DNA of 64,000 bases from Plantactinospora soyae (lineage in GTDB: Bacteria > Actinomycetota > Actinomycetes > Mycobacteriales > Micromonosporaceae). The translations under genes were made by a program, and so were the position numbers. Positions 18,523 through 25,848 of this stretch are shown here, in pieces (the first letter of the stretch is position 1; each line of letters starts with the position of its first letter). The stretch spans positions 8,184,001 through 8,248,000 of the forward strand of contig NZ_JADBEB010000001.1 in NCBI RefSeq assembly GCF_014874095.1, written 5' to 3'. The notes beneath the pieces were generated by a model that saw only the letters and a program-made list of their open reading frames with translations, was not told the DNA's origin and made no database searches.

Positions 18523-20238
18523 TCAGTGGGACTCGCGCGAGACCCGGTCGCCGCTCCCACCGACGAGGAAAGCGAGATCCGCGCCGACCTCGGCGCCGAG
18601 CACGGTGTCGACGTAGAGCTTCTCCCAGCCCCGGCCCGGCCGGGCGAGCGCCGCGACCAGGGCCGGCGACGGCGGTCGCAGGTCGAACTCCTCCCGGGGT
18701 ACGTCCACCGACACCTGCCGGTTCGGCACGTCGAGGACGACCCAGTCACCGGTACGCAGCCGGTCGAGGGGTCCACCGGCCGCCGCCTCGGGTGACACGT
18801 GCAGCACGACGGTGCCGTACGCGGTGCCGCTCATCCGGCCGTCGCAGATCCGTACCATGTCCCGGACCCCCTGCCGGAGCAGTCGGGTCGGCAGCGGCAT
18901 GTTCGCGACCTCGGGCATGCCGGGGTAACCCCGGGGGCCGCAGCCACGCAGTACGAGCACCGAGTCGGCGTCCACGTCGAGGTCGGGCGAGTCGATCCGC
19001 GCGTGCAGGTCCTCGACGGAGTCGAAGACCACCGCGCGGCCCCGGTGCCGGAGCAGGTGCGCACTGGCGGCGGCCGGCTTGATGATGGCGCCGCTCGGGG
19101 CGAGGTTGCCGTGGAGCACGGCGATCCCGGCCTTCGACCGCACCGGATTGTCACGGGTCCGGATGACGTCCGGGTCCCAGATTCGCGCGTCGGCGAGGGA
19201 CTCGACGAACGGCCGGCCGGTGACGTCGATCGCGTCCGGGTCGAGCAGGTCGACCACCTCGCGCAGCACGGCGGCGAGACCGCCGGCCCGGTGCAGGTCC
19301 TCCATCAGGTACCGCCCGGCCGGTTGCAGGTCGACCAGCAGCGGTACGTCGGCGCCGATCCGGTCGAAGTCGGCCAGGGTGAGGGGTACCCCGAGCCGGC
19401 CGGCGATGGCGAGCAGGTGCACCACGGCGTTGGTGGAGCCGCCGATCGCGGCGAGCGCGACGATCGCGTTGTGGAACGACTCCGGGCGCAGCACCGAACT
19501 CGGCCGGCGCCCGGCCCCGACCATCTCCACGATCAGCCGGCCGGTCTGGTGCGAGCGGGTCAGCAGTCGGCTGTCCGGCGCCGGAATCCCGGCGGTTCCG
19601 GGCAGTACGGCACCGAGCGCCTCGGCGAGCAACGCCATCGTGGAGGCGGTACCCATGGTGTTGCAGTGTCCCCGGCTGCGGATCATCGAGGACTCCGACT
19701 CGAGGAACGCCGCCTCGCTGAGCGTGCCGGCGCGGACCTCCTCGCTCAGCCGCCACACGTCGGTGCCGCAGCCCAGTGGCGTACCCCGGAACGTGCCGGT
19801 GAGCATCGGCCCGCCGGGTACGACCACGGCGGGCAGGTCCACCGACGCGGCGGCCATCAGGAGGGCCGGAATGGTCTTGTCGCAGCCGCCGAGCAGCACC
19901 ACTCCGTCGATCGGGTTGGCCCGCAGCATCTCCTCGGTCGCCATCGCGGCCATGTTGCGCCACAACATCGCGGTCGGCCGCAGTTGCGTCTCGCCGAGCG
20001 AGACCACCGGCAGGTTCAGCGGAACCCCGCCGGCCGCCCAGACGCCCTGCTTGACGTGCTCGGCGACCTCGTCCAGGTGACTGTTGCACGGGGTCAGGTC
20101 CGAGGCGGTGTTCGCGATGGCGATCTGCGGGCGACCCTCGAACGCCGAGTCCGGCAGGCCGCGACGCATCCACGCGCGGTGGATGTAGGCGTTGCGGTCC
20201 CGACCGGAGTACCACTGGCTGCTACGAGTCTCAGGCAT
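18523..20238 (-). CDS. IlvD/Edd-family sugar-acid dehydratase, L-arabonate dehydratase type
   Basis: 571 aa. Carries the three Fe-S ligand cysteines of the family: C51 in TPCNSH, C118 in GGCDKT and C191 in HCNTMGTAST. Overall length and the C-terminal GADLAFL...ESH tail resemble pentonate dehydratases (L-arabonate/D-xylonate) more than dihydroxy-acid dehydratase. Reaction: aldonic acid to 2-keto-3-deoxy acid plus water, in the cytoplasm. ATG at 20238 preferred; an in-frame GTG at 20259 would add 7 residues. Adjacent to a divergent sugar-type dehydrogenase. Exact pentonate specificity is inferred. Confidence 0.88.
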   Translation of the reverse strand: MPETRSSQWYSGRDRNAYIHRAWMRRGLPDSAFEGRPQIAIANTASDLTPCNSHLDEVAEHVKQGVWAAGGVPLNLPVVSLGETQLRPTAMLWRNMAAMATEEMLRANPIDGVVLLGGCDKTIPALLMAAASVDLPAVVVPGGPMLTGTFRGTPLGCGTDVWRLSEEVRAGTLSEAAFLESESSMIRSRGHCNTMGTASTMALLAEALGAVLPGTAGIPAPDSRLLTRSHQTGRLIVEMVGAGRRPSSVLRPESFHNAIVALAAIGGSTNAVVHLLAIAGRLGVPLTLADFDRIGADVPLLVDLQPAGRYLMEDLHRAGGLAAVLREVVDLLDPDAIDVTGRPFVESLADARIWDPDVIRTRDNPVRSKAGIAVLHGNLAPSGAIIKPAAASAHLLRHRGRAVVFDSVEDLHARIDSPDLDVDADSVLVLRGCGPRGYPGMPEVANMPLPTRLLRQGVRDMVRICDGRMSGTAYGTVVLHVSPEAAAGGPLDRLRTGDWVVLDVPNRQVSVDVPREEFDLRPPSPALVAALARPGRGWEKLYVDTVLGAEVGADLAFLVGGSGDRVSRESH

Positions 20239-20264
20239 CGAATTTCCGATTATCGCCACGCTGG

Positions 20265-20278
20265 TTCCACATCTGGAA
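20265..20278. promoter_or_regulatory. Inverted repeat TTCCA-N4-TGGAA in the dehydratase/dehydrogenase promoter region
   Basis: A perfect 5-bp dyad 27 bases upstream of the dehydratase ATG, in the 165-bp gap between the divergent sugar-acid dehydratase and dehydrogenase genes. It resembles GntR/IclR-type operators. No regulator gene is adjacent. Confidence 0.5.
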
Positions 20279-20403
20279 TATCGGTACCGTACCCGAGTGG
20301 CGTCGCTGCATCGGATCGGCTTCGCCCACCGGACAATGCCGGGCCGTCAGGTGCGCGGCGACGAGTTCGTCCGGCTCGCCCTCCGGCAGCAGCGGGCGCG
20401 CTG

Positions 20404-21417
20404 ATGCGGGCCTTCGTTCTCACCGGACCGGGCCGGGCGCAGGTCCGGGACGTACCGCCGCCCGAGGCCGGTCCCGGCGGGGTCGTCGTCGACGTCGAGC
20501 GGACCGGTGTCTGCGGCACCGACGTCGAGTTCTTCACCGGCGAGATGTCGTACCTGCACACCGGGCAGGCGGGATATCCGGTACGGATCGGGCACGAGTG
20601 GTCCGGCACGGTCTCCGCCGTCGGCGACGGGGTCGATCCGGCATGGCGAGGGCGGCGGGTCACCGGTGACACCATGCTCGGCTGTGGACACTGCTACCGG
20701 TGTCTGGACGGTCGTCAGCACGTCTGCGCCGACCGGTACGAGATCGGCATCCGCAACGGCTGGCCGGGCGCGCTCGCCGAACAGCTGCCGGTACCCGTGA
20801 CCGCCCTACAGGTCCTGCCCGACGCGGTGGACGCGGCGCTCGGCGCCCTCGTCGAGCCCGGCGGAAACGCCCTGCGCGCCGTACAGGGGGCGGACCTGCG
20901 GCCGGGCCAGCGGCTCCTGGTCCTCGGCCCCGGCACCATCGGCCTGCTCGCCGCCCGGATCGCCGCCGCGCACGGGGTCGAGGTGCACCTGCTCGGGCGT
21001 ACCGCCGCGTCGCTGGGTTTTGCCCGGTCGATCGGCTTCGGCAACGTCTGGACCAGGCAGACGCTGCCGGAGTTGCCGTGGGACGCCGTGGTCGACGCCG
21101 CCAACGACGCCGCACTGCCCGCGCTCGCGGCGGACCTCGTCGAGCCGGGACGTCGGGTGGTGTACGTCGGCCTCGCGGGTCACCCGAGCCTCCTCGACAC
21201 CCGCACCCTCGCGCTCAAGGACGTCACGGCGGTGGGGGTGCTCAGCGCCTCGGGTGCCTTCCCCCGGACGGTGGAGCTGTACGCCTCCGGATCGGTCGAC
21301 CCGGGCCCGCTCGTCGCCGCCACCGTCGGACTCGACGAGGTCGCCGCCGTGCTCGCCGGCGACCGGCGACCCGAATGGGGCGACGCACCCAAGATTCACG
21401 TCGACCCCCGACGCTGA
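20404..21417 (+). CDS. Zinc-dependent medium-chain sugar/polyol dehydrogenase
   Basis: 337-aa MDR-family enzyme. Catalytic zinc region VCGTD and GHEW, structural zinc cysteines in CGHCYRCLDGRQHVC, and the nucleotide-binding LVLGPGTIGLLAA. Cytoplasmic, NAD(P)-linked oxidation of an alcohol. Placed against the pentonate dehydratase, it could be the first enzyme of an oxidative pentose route (for example L-arabinose or L-rhamnose type dehydrogenase); specificity is not provable here. The ATG overlaps the stop of a possible 36-codon upstream reading frame (TGATG). Confidence 0.87.
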   Translation: MRAFVLTGPGRAQVRDVPPPEAGPGGVVVDVERTGVCGTDVEFFTGEMSYLHTGQAGYPVRIGHEWSGTVSAVGDGVDPAWRGRRVTGDTMLGCGHCYRCLDGRQHVCADRYEIGIRNGWPGALAEQLPVPVTALQVLPDAVDAALGALVEPGGNALRAVQGADLRPGQRLLVLGPGTIGLLAARIAAAHGVEVHLLGRTAASLGFARSIGFGNVWTRQTLPELPWDAVVDAANDAALPALAADLVEPGRRVVYVGLAGHPSLLDTRTLALKDVTAVGVLSASGAFPRTVELYASGSVDPGPLVAATVGLDEVAAVLAGDRRPEWGDAPKIHVDPRR

Positions 21418-21428
21418 TCTCCGGTGCC

Positions 21429-21519
21429 GACGGCCCGGTGCTGCCTCCCTGGCTGACGGCCCGGTGCTGCCTCCCAGGCTGACGGCCCCTAGCTGCCCAC
21501 CGGCGCCGACGGCCCGGTC
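21429..21519. repeat. About 26-bp tandem repeat in the intergenic region
   Basis: Units at 21429-21454 and 21455-21480 differ at one base, a third at 21481-21507 is degenerate and a fourth is partial. They share a GACGGCCCGGTGCTGCC core. The array sits between the convergent ends of the dehydrogenase and transglutaminase-like genes; a termination or spacer role is possible. Confidence 0.85.
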
Positions 21520-22330
21520 AGGTCGACTCCTCCGCGAAGACCGTCATCGACTCCAGCAGGGGCGCCCCGAACGTGGTCACCATCGCCACGTCGGAGGCGT
21601 CGCGTCCTCGGCCGATGAGGATCCGGCCCTTGCGGCGACGGTTGTTACGCGGATCGAAGGTCCACCATCGGTCGCCGAGCCAGACCTCCATCCAGGCGGC
21701 GAAGTCCATCGGCGCCGGATCCGGCGGCACGTCCATGTCCGGCAGGTACCCGAAGACGTACCGGGCCGGGATGTTCAGCGCCCGGCAGAAGGAGATGGCC
21801 AGGTGGGTGAAGTCGCGGCACACCCCGAACCCGGAGGCGTTGACGTCGACCGCCGTCGACTGCGGGCCACTGCTGCCGTACTGGAAGGTCAGGTGGTTGT
21901 TGACGTAGTCGCAGATCGCCTGCACCCGGGAGTAGCCGGTCGGCATCGCGCCGAAGCGGGACCACGACTCGTCGCCCAGCATGTCGGGCAGGCAGTAGCG
22001 GCTGGGCAGGGTGTAGATGAGCACGTCGTCCGGGAGTTCCTCGGGCGTCAGCTCCGGTGCCTCCTCGTCGGCCGCCTCGGTCGCGTCGGGTACGAGCACC
22101 GAGGCGTCGTAGCGCAACGTCGACCGGCCGGCGGGCAGGACGAGTCGGGCGCACGGGTTGCCGTAGATGTCGGTGTAGCTGCGGATCCGCAGACCCGGCT
22201 CCTTCGTCCAGCTCCGGCTGGCCAGGGTGACCGGTTCTGCGTTCCGCGGTTCGACCTGTAGGACGGCCGGAGTGTCGACCACCGCGACGTAGACGAACTC
22301 GCAACCCACCGCCACCCGCCGGGATCTCAT
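21518..22330 (-). CDS. Transglutaminase-like superfamily protein with altered triad
   Basis: 270 aa, no signal peptide. N-terminal beta domain (10-110), then a transglutaminase/protease core with the catalytic Cys171 in FGVCRDF and Asp226 in WWTFDPR. The position of the usual His (DFHAW) is Ala211 (DFAAW), so a classical Cys-His-Asp triad is not present. I recall related proteins with small residues at this place, so this may be a subfamily trait. It lies 47 bp downstream of the propeller gene on the same strand. The substrate is unknown. Confidence 0.82.
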   Translation of the reverse strand: MRSRRVAVGCEFVYVAVVDTPAVLQVEPRNAEPVTLASRSWTKEPGLRIRSYTDIYGNPCARLVLPAGRSTLRYDASVLVPDATEAADEEAPELTPEELPDDVLIYTLPSRYCLPDMLGDESWSRFGAMPTGYSRVQAICDYVNNHLTFQYGSSGPQSTAVDVNASGFGVCRDFTHLAISFCRALNIPARYVFGYLPDMDVPPDPAPMDFAAWMEVWLGDRWWTFDPRNNRRRKGRILIGRGRDASDVAMVTTFGAPLLESMTVFAEEST

Positions 22331-22377
22331 AGCCGAATCGTCCGGGCACGATGTTTCAGGCGCGTTACCTATTGGAC

Positions 22378-23733
22378 CTACCAGGCTCCCTGTTGGCGGA
22401 CGAATACGTCGAGCTCGTCGTTGGTGTCGCCGGGGACCAGGTTGGACGCCCGGGAGACGAAGCTGACGTACCGGCCGTCGCCGCTGATCACCGGTCCGTG
22501 GGCGGCCGCGTCGGCCTGTACGCCGGCACCGGACACACTGACTCTGCTGGTCACACCGGTCCGGAGGTCCCGGACGAAGACGTCCTCGGTGTCGTTGGTG
22601 TCGTCGGCGACCAGGTTCGTGGCGTCGGTGGCGAAGCTGACGTACCGGCCGTCGGCGCTGATCACCGGATTCCAGACGCTGGTATTCGACTGGGCGCCCG
22701 CGCTCGAGACGCTGACCGGCCTGGTGGTGCCGGCCCGCAGATCGCGGACGAACACGTCGATGACCCCGTTGGTGTCGTCGCGGGTCAGGTTCGATCCGTT
22801 CGAGGTGAACACGATCCGGCGCCCGTCGGCGCTGATCGCCGGCGAGTAGCTGCCCCACCCGTTGGCCTGCTCCTCGGTGTCGGAGACGCTGACTCTGATC
22901 GTCAGGCCGGCCCGCAGGTCCCGGACGAAGACGTCCGGTGCGCTGTTGGTGTCGCCGGGCACCAGGTTCGAGGCGGAGGAGTAGAAGGTGACGTACCGGC
23001 CGTCGGCATTGATCGCCGGCTCGTAGCTGCCGTCGGCCGCCTGCTCCCCGGCGCCGGAGACACTGGCCCTGGTCGTCACGCCGGCCCGCAGATCCCGGAC
23101 GAAGACGTCCCGCACGCCATTCGTGTCGTCGGGTACCAGGTTCGACGCGTAGGAGTAGAACGTGACGTACCGGCCGTCGGCGCTGACCGCCGGTCCGGAA
23201 CTGCTCCCGTTGGCCGGCCCGTTGACACCGCTCACCGTCACCGCGCTGACCGCGCCGGTCCGTACGTCCCTGAGGAACACGTCCTCGACCCCATTGGTGT
23301 CACCGGGAACCAGGTTCGAGGCGATCGAGGTGAAGCCGACGTAGCGGCCATCCGGACTGATCGTCGGCTCGGCGCTGGCACCGTTGGCCTGCCCACCGTC
23401 GCGCGACACGCCGACCCGGATGGTCGTACCCCGCTCGCGGTCCCGAAGGAACACGTCGCTCGCGCCGTTCGTGTCTCTCGGCACCAGGTTCGACGCCGCC
23501 GAGTCGAAGGCCACGTACCGGCCATCGCTGCTGATGGCGTGACCCAGGCTGTAGCTGTTGGCCTGCGTTCCGGCGGTCGCGACGCTGGCCCGGCTGGTTC
23601 GGGTACCCGATTCGGCCGCCAGCGCCATCCCGGCCGGTGGCCCCGCGGCCCCGACCGCCAGCCCCGCGCAGATCGCGGCGATGGCCCGGCGGCAACTCCT
23701 GTCGGCGTAGGGCAATGCTGGTCGACGATGCAC
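22378..23733 (-). CDS. Secreted seven-repeat beta-propeller protein (TolB/PD40-like)
   Basis: 451 aa with an N-terminal Sec signal (about 1-40) and seven tandem repeats of about 58 aa, each with S/ADGRYVxF and a DTN-x3-5-DVFxRD motif that could bind calcium. Seven repeats predict one closed propeller with no catalytic domain. GTG start at 23733 has GAGGAG about 7 bases upstream. Likely exported; it may bind ligand or protein outside the cell. The 268 bp upstream hold only its promoter and a small CCACCG/CGGTGG hairpin (23852-23868). Confidence 0.85.
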   Translation of the reverse strand: MHRRPALPYADRSCRRAIAAICAGLAVGAAGPPAGMALAAESGTRTSRASVATAGTQANSYSLGHAISSDGRYVAFDSAASNLVPRDTNGASDVFLRDRERGTTIRVGVSRDGGQANGASAEPTISPDGRYVGFTSIASNLVPGDTNGVEDVFLRDVRTGAVSAVTVSGVNGPANGSSSGPAVSADGRYVTFYSYASNLVPDDTNGVRDVFVRDLRAGVTTRASVSGAGEQAADGSYEPAINADGRYVTFYSSASNLVPGDTNSAPDVFVRDLRAGLTIRVSVSDTEEQANGWGSYSPAISADGRRIVFTSNGSNLTRDDTNGVIDVFVRDLRAGTTRPVSVSSAGAQSNTSVWNPVISADGRYVSFATDATNLVADDTNDTEDVFVRDLRTGVTSRVSVSGAGVQADAAAHGPVISGDGRYVSFVSRASNLVPGDTNDELDVFVRQQGAW

Positions 23734-24001
23734 GGTGGATCTCCTCTGTCGGGTGAACGTGTCACCCTGTTGGTCCCAGCGGATCCGCCGTTTGTTCGGC
23801 AACTCGTTCGGCAACACTGTCCGGTTTCGGCATCCACGGCGCCGGGACGGTCCACCGTCGGGCGGTGGCTGTCGACGGCACCAGACAGCTGACGGAACCT
23901 CGGCGGGCGTGGTCCGTCCAACGTGGCGACCGGGAAACCGTGCCCGCCCAGGTGTACTGCCCGGGAGGCCGGCCGACCTCCGCCGGGCTGGACCGAACGG
24001 G

Positions 24002-25630
24002 TCAGTCCCGCCCGTCGACGCCGAGCACGCCGTCGCGGCGGCGCACGATACCCAGCGGATTACCGTCCTGCAGCGCCGGCGGCAGCAGCCGCTGCGGCAC
24101 GTTCTGGTACGACACAGGCCGCTGGAAGCGCCGCACGGCGGTCGTACCGACCGAGGTGTGGATCGAGCCGGTCGTCGCCGGCCAGGGCCCACCGTGCTGC
24201 ATCGCCCAGGTGACCGCCACTCCGGTGGGCCAGCCGTCCCAGATGACCCGGCCCGACCGGGCGGTGCAGAGGTCGATCAGGTGACCGGCGAGGTCGTCCT
24301 CGTCGGGGAGCGTGGCGTGCACGGTCGCGGTCAGCCCACCGGGCAGCACCGCCCAGATCTCGTCCAGCTCGGCCCGGTCGGCGTACTCGATCACCAGGGC
24401 GGCCGGGCCGAAGCATTCCACCAGCAGTTTCTCGGCGTTGGCCACCAGGTCCGGTGCGGCGACCTCGAGCAGCCAGGGCGTCACGTGGTACCCGGCACCG
24501 CCGGCCGGGCCGGCCGGGATCGCGCCCGCCGCGATCGTCCGTACTCCCGGCACCGTCGCCAGCGCGGAGACCTCGGCGAGGTAGCCGTCCCGGATCCGCT
24601 GGTTCAGCACCGGGCCGATCGCGACGGCCTCGATCGCCTTCGCCAGCGCGTCGGCGAGGCCGTGACCGGCCGGCAGGAGCAGCAGCCCGGGTTTGGTGCA
24701 GAACTGTCCCGCGCCCAGCGTCAACGACTCGACGAAGCCCGCGACGATGGCGCTTCCCCGGGTGGCCAGCGCCCTCGGGGTGACCACCACCGGGTTCAGC
24801 GAACCGAGTTCGCCGTAGAACGGGATCGGGTCCGGCCGGGCCGACGCCAGGTCGTACAGCGCCCGGCCACCGGACACCGATCCGGTGAAACCGACGGCCG
24901 TGACCGCCGGATGTGTCACCAGGGCCCGTCCGGCCGCCATGCCGTGCACGACGGCCAGGGATTCGGTCGGAGCGCCGGCGGCGACGCAAGCGTCGGCGAG
25001 GATCTGCCCGCACCGGGCCGACAGGGCCGGATGGCCGGGATGCGCCTTGACGACGACCGGGCATCCGGCGGCGAGCGCGCTGGCCGTGTCGCCGCCGGGC
25101 ACGGAGAACGCCAACGGGAAGTTGCTCGCGGCGAAGACGGCGACCGGGCCCAGGGGCACCAGCATCCGCCGCAGGTCCGGCCGGGGCGCCGGTCGGGCCG
25201 CCGGGTCCGCCGGGTCGATCACGGCCTCCAGTACGGATCCCTCGTCGAGCGCGTCGGCGAAGAGTTCGAACTGTACGACGGCGCGGGTCAGCTCACCGGC
25301 CAGGCGTACGGCACCGAGCCCGGTCTCCCGGACGGCCAGTTCGACGATCTCGTCCCGGTGCGCCTCCAGTGCCGCGCCGAGTGCGCGCAGCAGTGCGGCA
25401 CGCTCCGGCGGGGACATCGCGGCGAGTGCCGGCGCCGCCGTGGCGGCCGTCCGGCAGATCCGGTCCAGTTCGGCCACCGAGGTGTGTGCCACCGGCGCAC
25501 CGGTGGGCTCTCCCGTGTGCGGATCCATGCCCTGGTCGAAAGCTTCTGTCCGCACCGCGTCCCTTGTCGTCTCGTCTTCTCGCCCGGTCGCAGGGTGCGG
25601 GGCGGGGCGGATTCCCGCCGTGGTCGTCAC
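24002..25630 (-). CDS. Alpha-ketoglutarate semialdehyde (2,5-dioxovalerate) dehydrogenase
   Basis: 542-aa aldehyde dehydrogenase of the alpha-KGSA subgroup. Catalytic C311 in GAGQFCTKPGLL, general base E274 in FYGELGSLNP, oxyanion N170, cofactor Lys195 in VVKAHPGHP. Converts alpha-KGSA to 2-oxoglutarate with NAD(P)+. This is the shared last step of the trans-4-hydroxyproline route and the non-phosphorylative L-arabinose route, and genes for both lie in this window. A 23-bp element 36-58 bases upstream is repeated before the protease gene at 33405-35450. Diverges from the Tat-exported arabinofuranosidase gene. Confidence 0.92.
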   Translation of the reverse strand: MTTTAGIRPAPHPATGREDETTRDAVRTEAFDQGMDPHTGEPTGAPVAHTSVAELDRICRTAATAAPALAAMSPPERAALLRALGAALEAHRDEIVELAVRETGLGAVRLAGELTRAVVQFELFADALDEGSVLEAVIDPADPAARPAPRPDLRRMLVPLGPVAVFAASNFPLAFSVPGGDTASALAAGCPVVVKAHPGHPALSARCGQILADACVAAGAPTESLAVVHGMAAGRALVTHPAVTAVGFTGSVSGGRALYDLASARPDPIPFYGELGSLNPVVVTPRALATRGSAIVAGFVESLTLGAGQFCTKPGLLLLPAGHGLADALAKAIEAVAIGPVLNQRIRDGYLAEVSALATVPGVRTIAAGAIPAGPAGGAGYHVTPWLLEVAAPDLVANAEKLLVECFGPAALVIEYADRAELDEIWAVLPGGLTATVHATLPDEDDLAGHLIDLCTARSGRVIWDGWPTGVAVTWAMQHGGPWPATTGSIHTSVGTTAVRRFQRPVSYQNVPQRLLPPALQDGNPLGIVRRRDGVLGVDGRD

Positions 25631-25665
25631 GCGCCAGACGAATGTAGGGAGTGCCGGGCATCGGC

Positions 25666-25688
25666 GTCACCGTGCAGATGTCGGCAGG
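25666..25688 (-). promoter_or_regulatory. Candidate hydroxyproline-regulon operator, copy 1
   Basis: A 23-bp element with core GTGCAGATGTCGG, matching 21 of 23 bases at 35560-35582. It lies 36-58 bases before the alpha-KGSA dehydrogenase start, in the same orientation relative to the gene as the other copy. The binder is not identified; the PucR-type regulator at 42860 is a candidate. Confidence 0.65.
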
Positions 25689-25765
25689 CCAGGGAAAGGC
25701 TTCCGACAGCTGAAGGAGCCGACCCCGGCAATCGGAAACGGGTGCCCGGGAACGGGATCCAGGTC

Positions 25766-25796
25766 TTGACCCGGGTCCCGTTGTGAGCGTTAACAT
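25766..25796 (+). promoter_or_regulatory. Promoter and TGTnAGCGnTAACA operator before the Tat-exported GH127/146 gene
   Basis: TTGACC (25766-25771) and TAACAT (25791-25796), with the operator TGTGAGCGTTAACA (25782-25795) over the -10 box. The same operator type overlaps the -10 of the GH43 gene at 61754-61782. It resembles the TGTTAGCGCTAACA sites of LacI-family sugar regulators in actinomycetes. Confidence 0.6.
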
Positions 25797-25848
25797 CCGG
25801 GCCGGGGGATTCGCACCCGTGAGCATCGGCAGAACAGAGGAGACCACC

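Noticed and set aside
21429-21519. Intergenic repeats as a CRISPR array
   Set aside because: Units are directly adjacent with no spacers, and there are no cas genes in the window.
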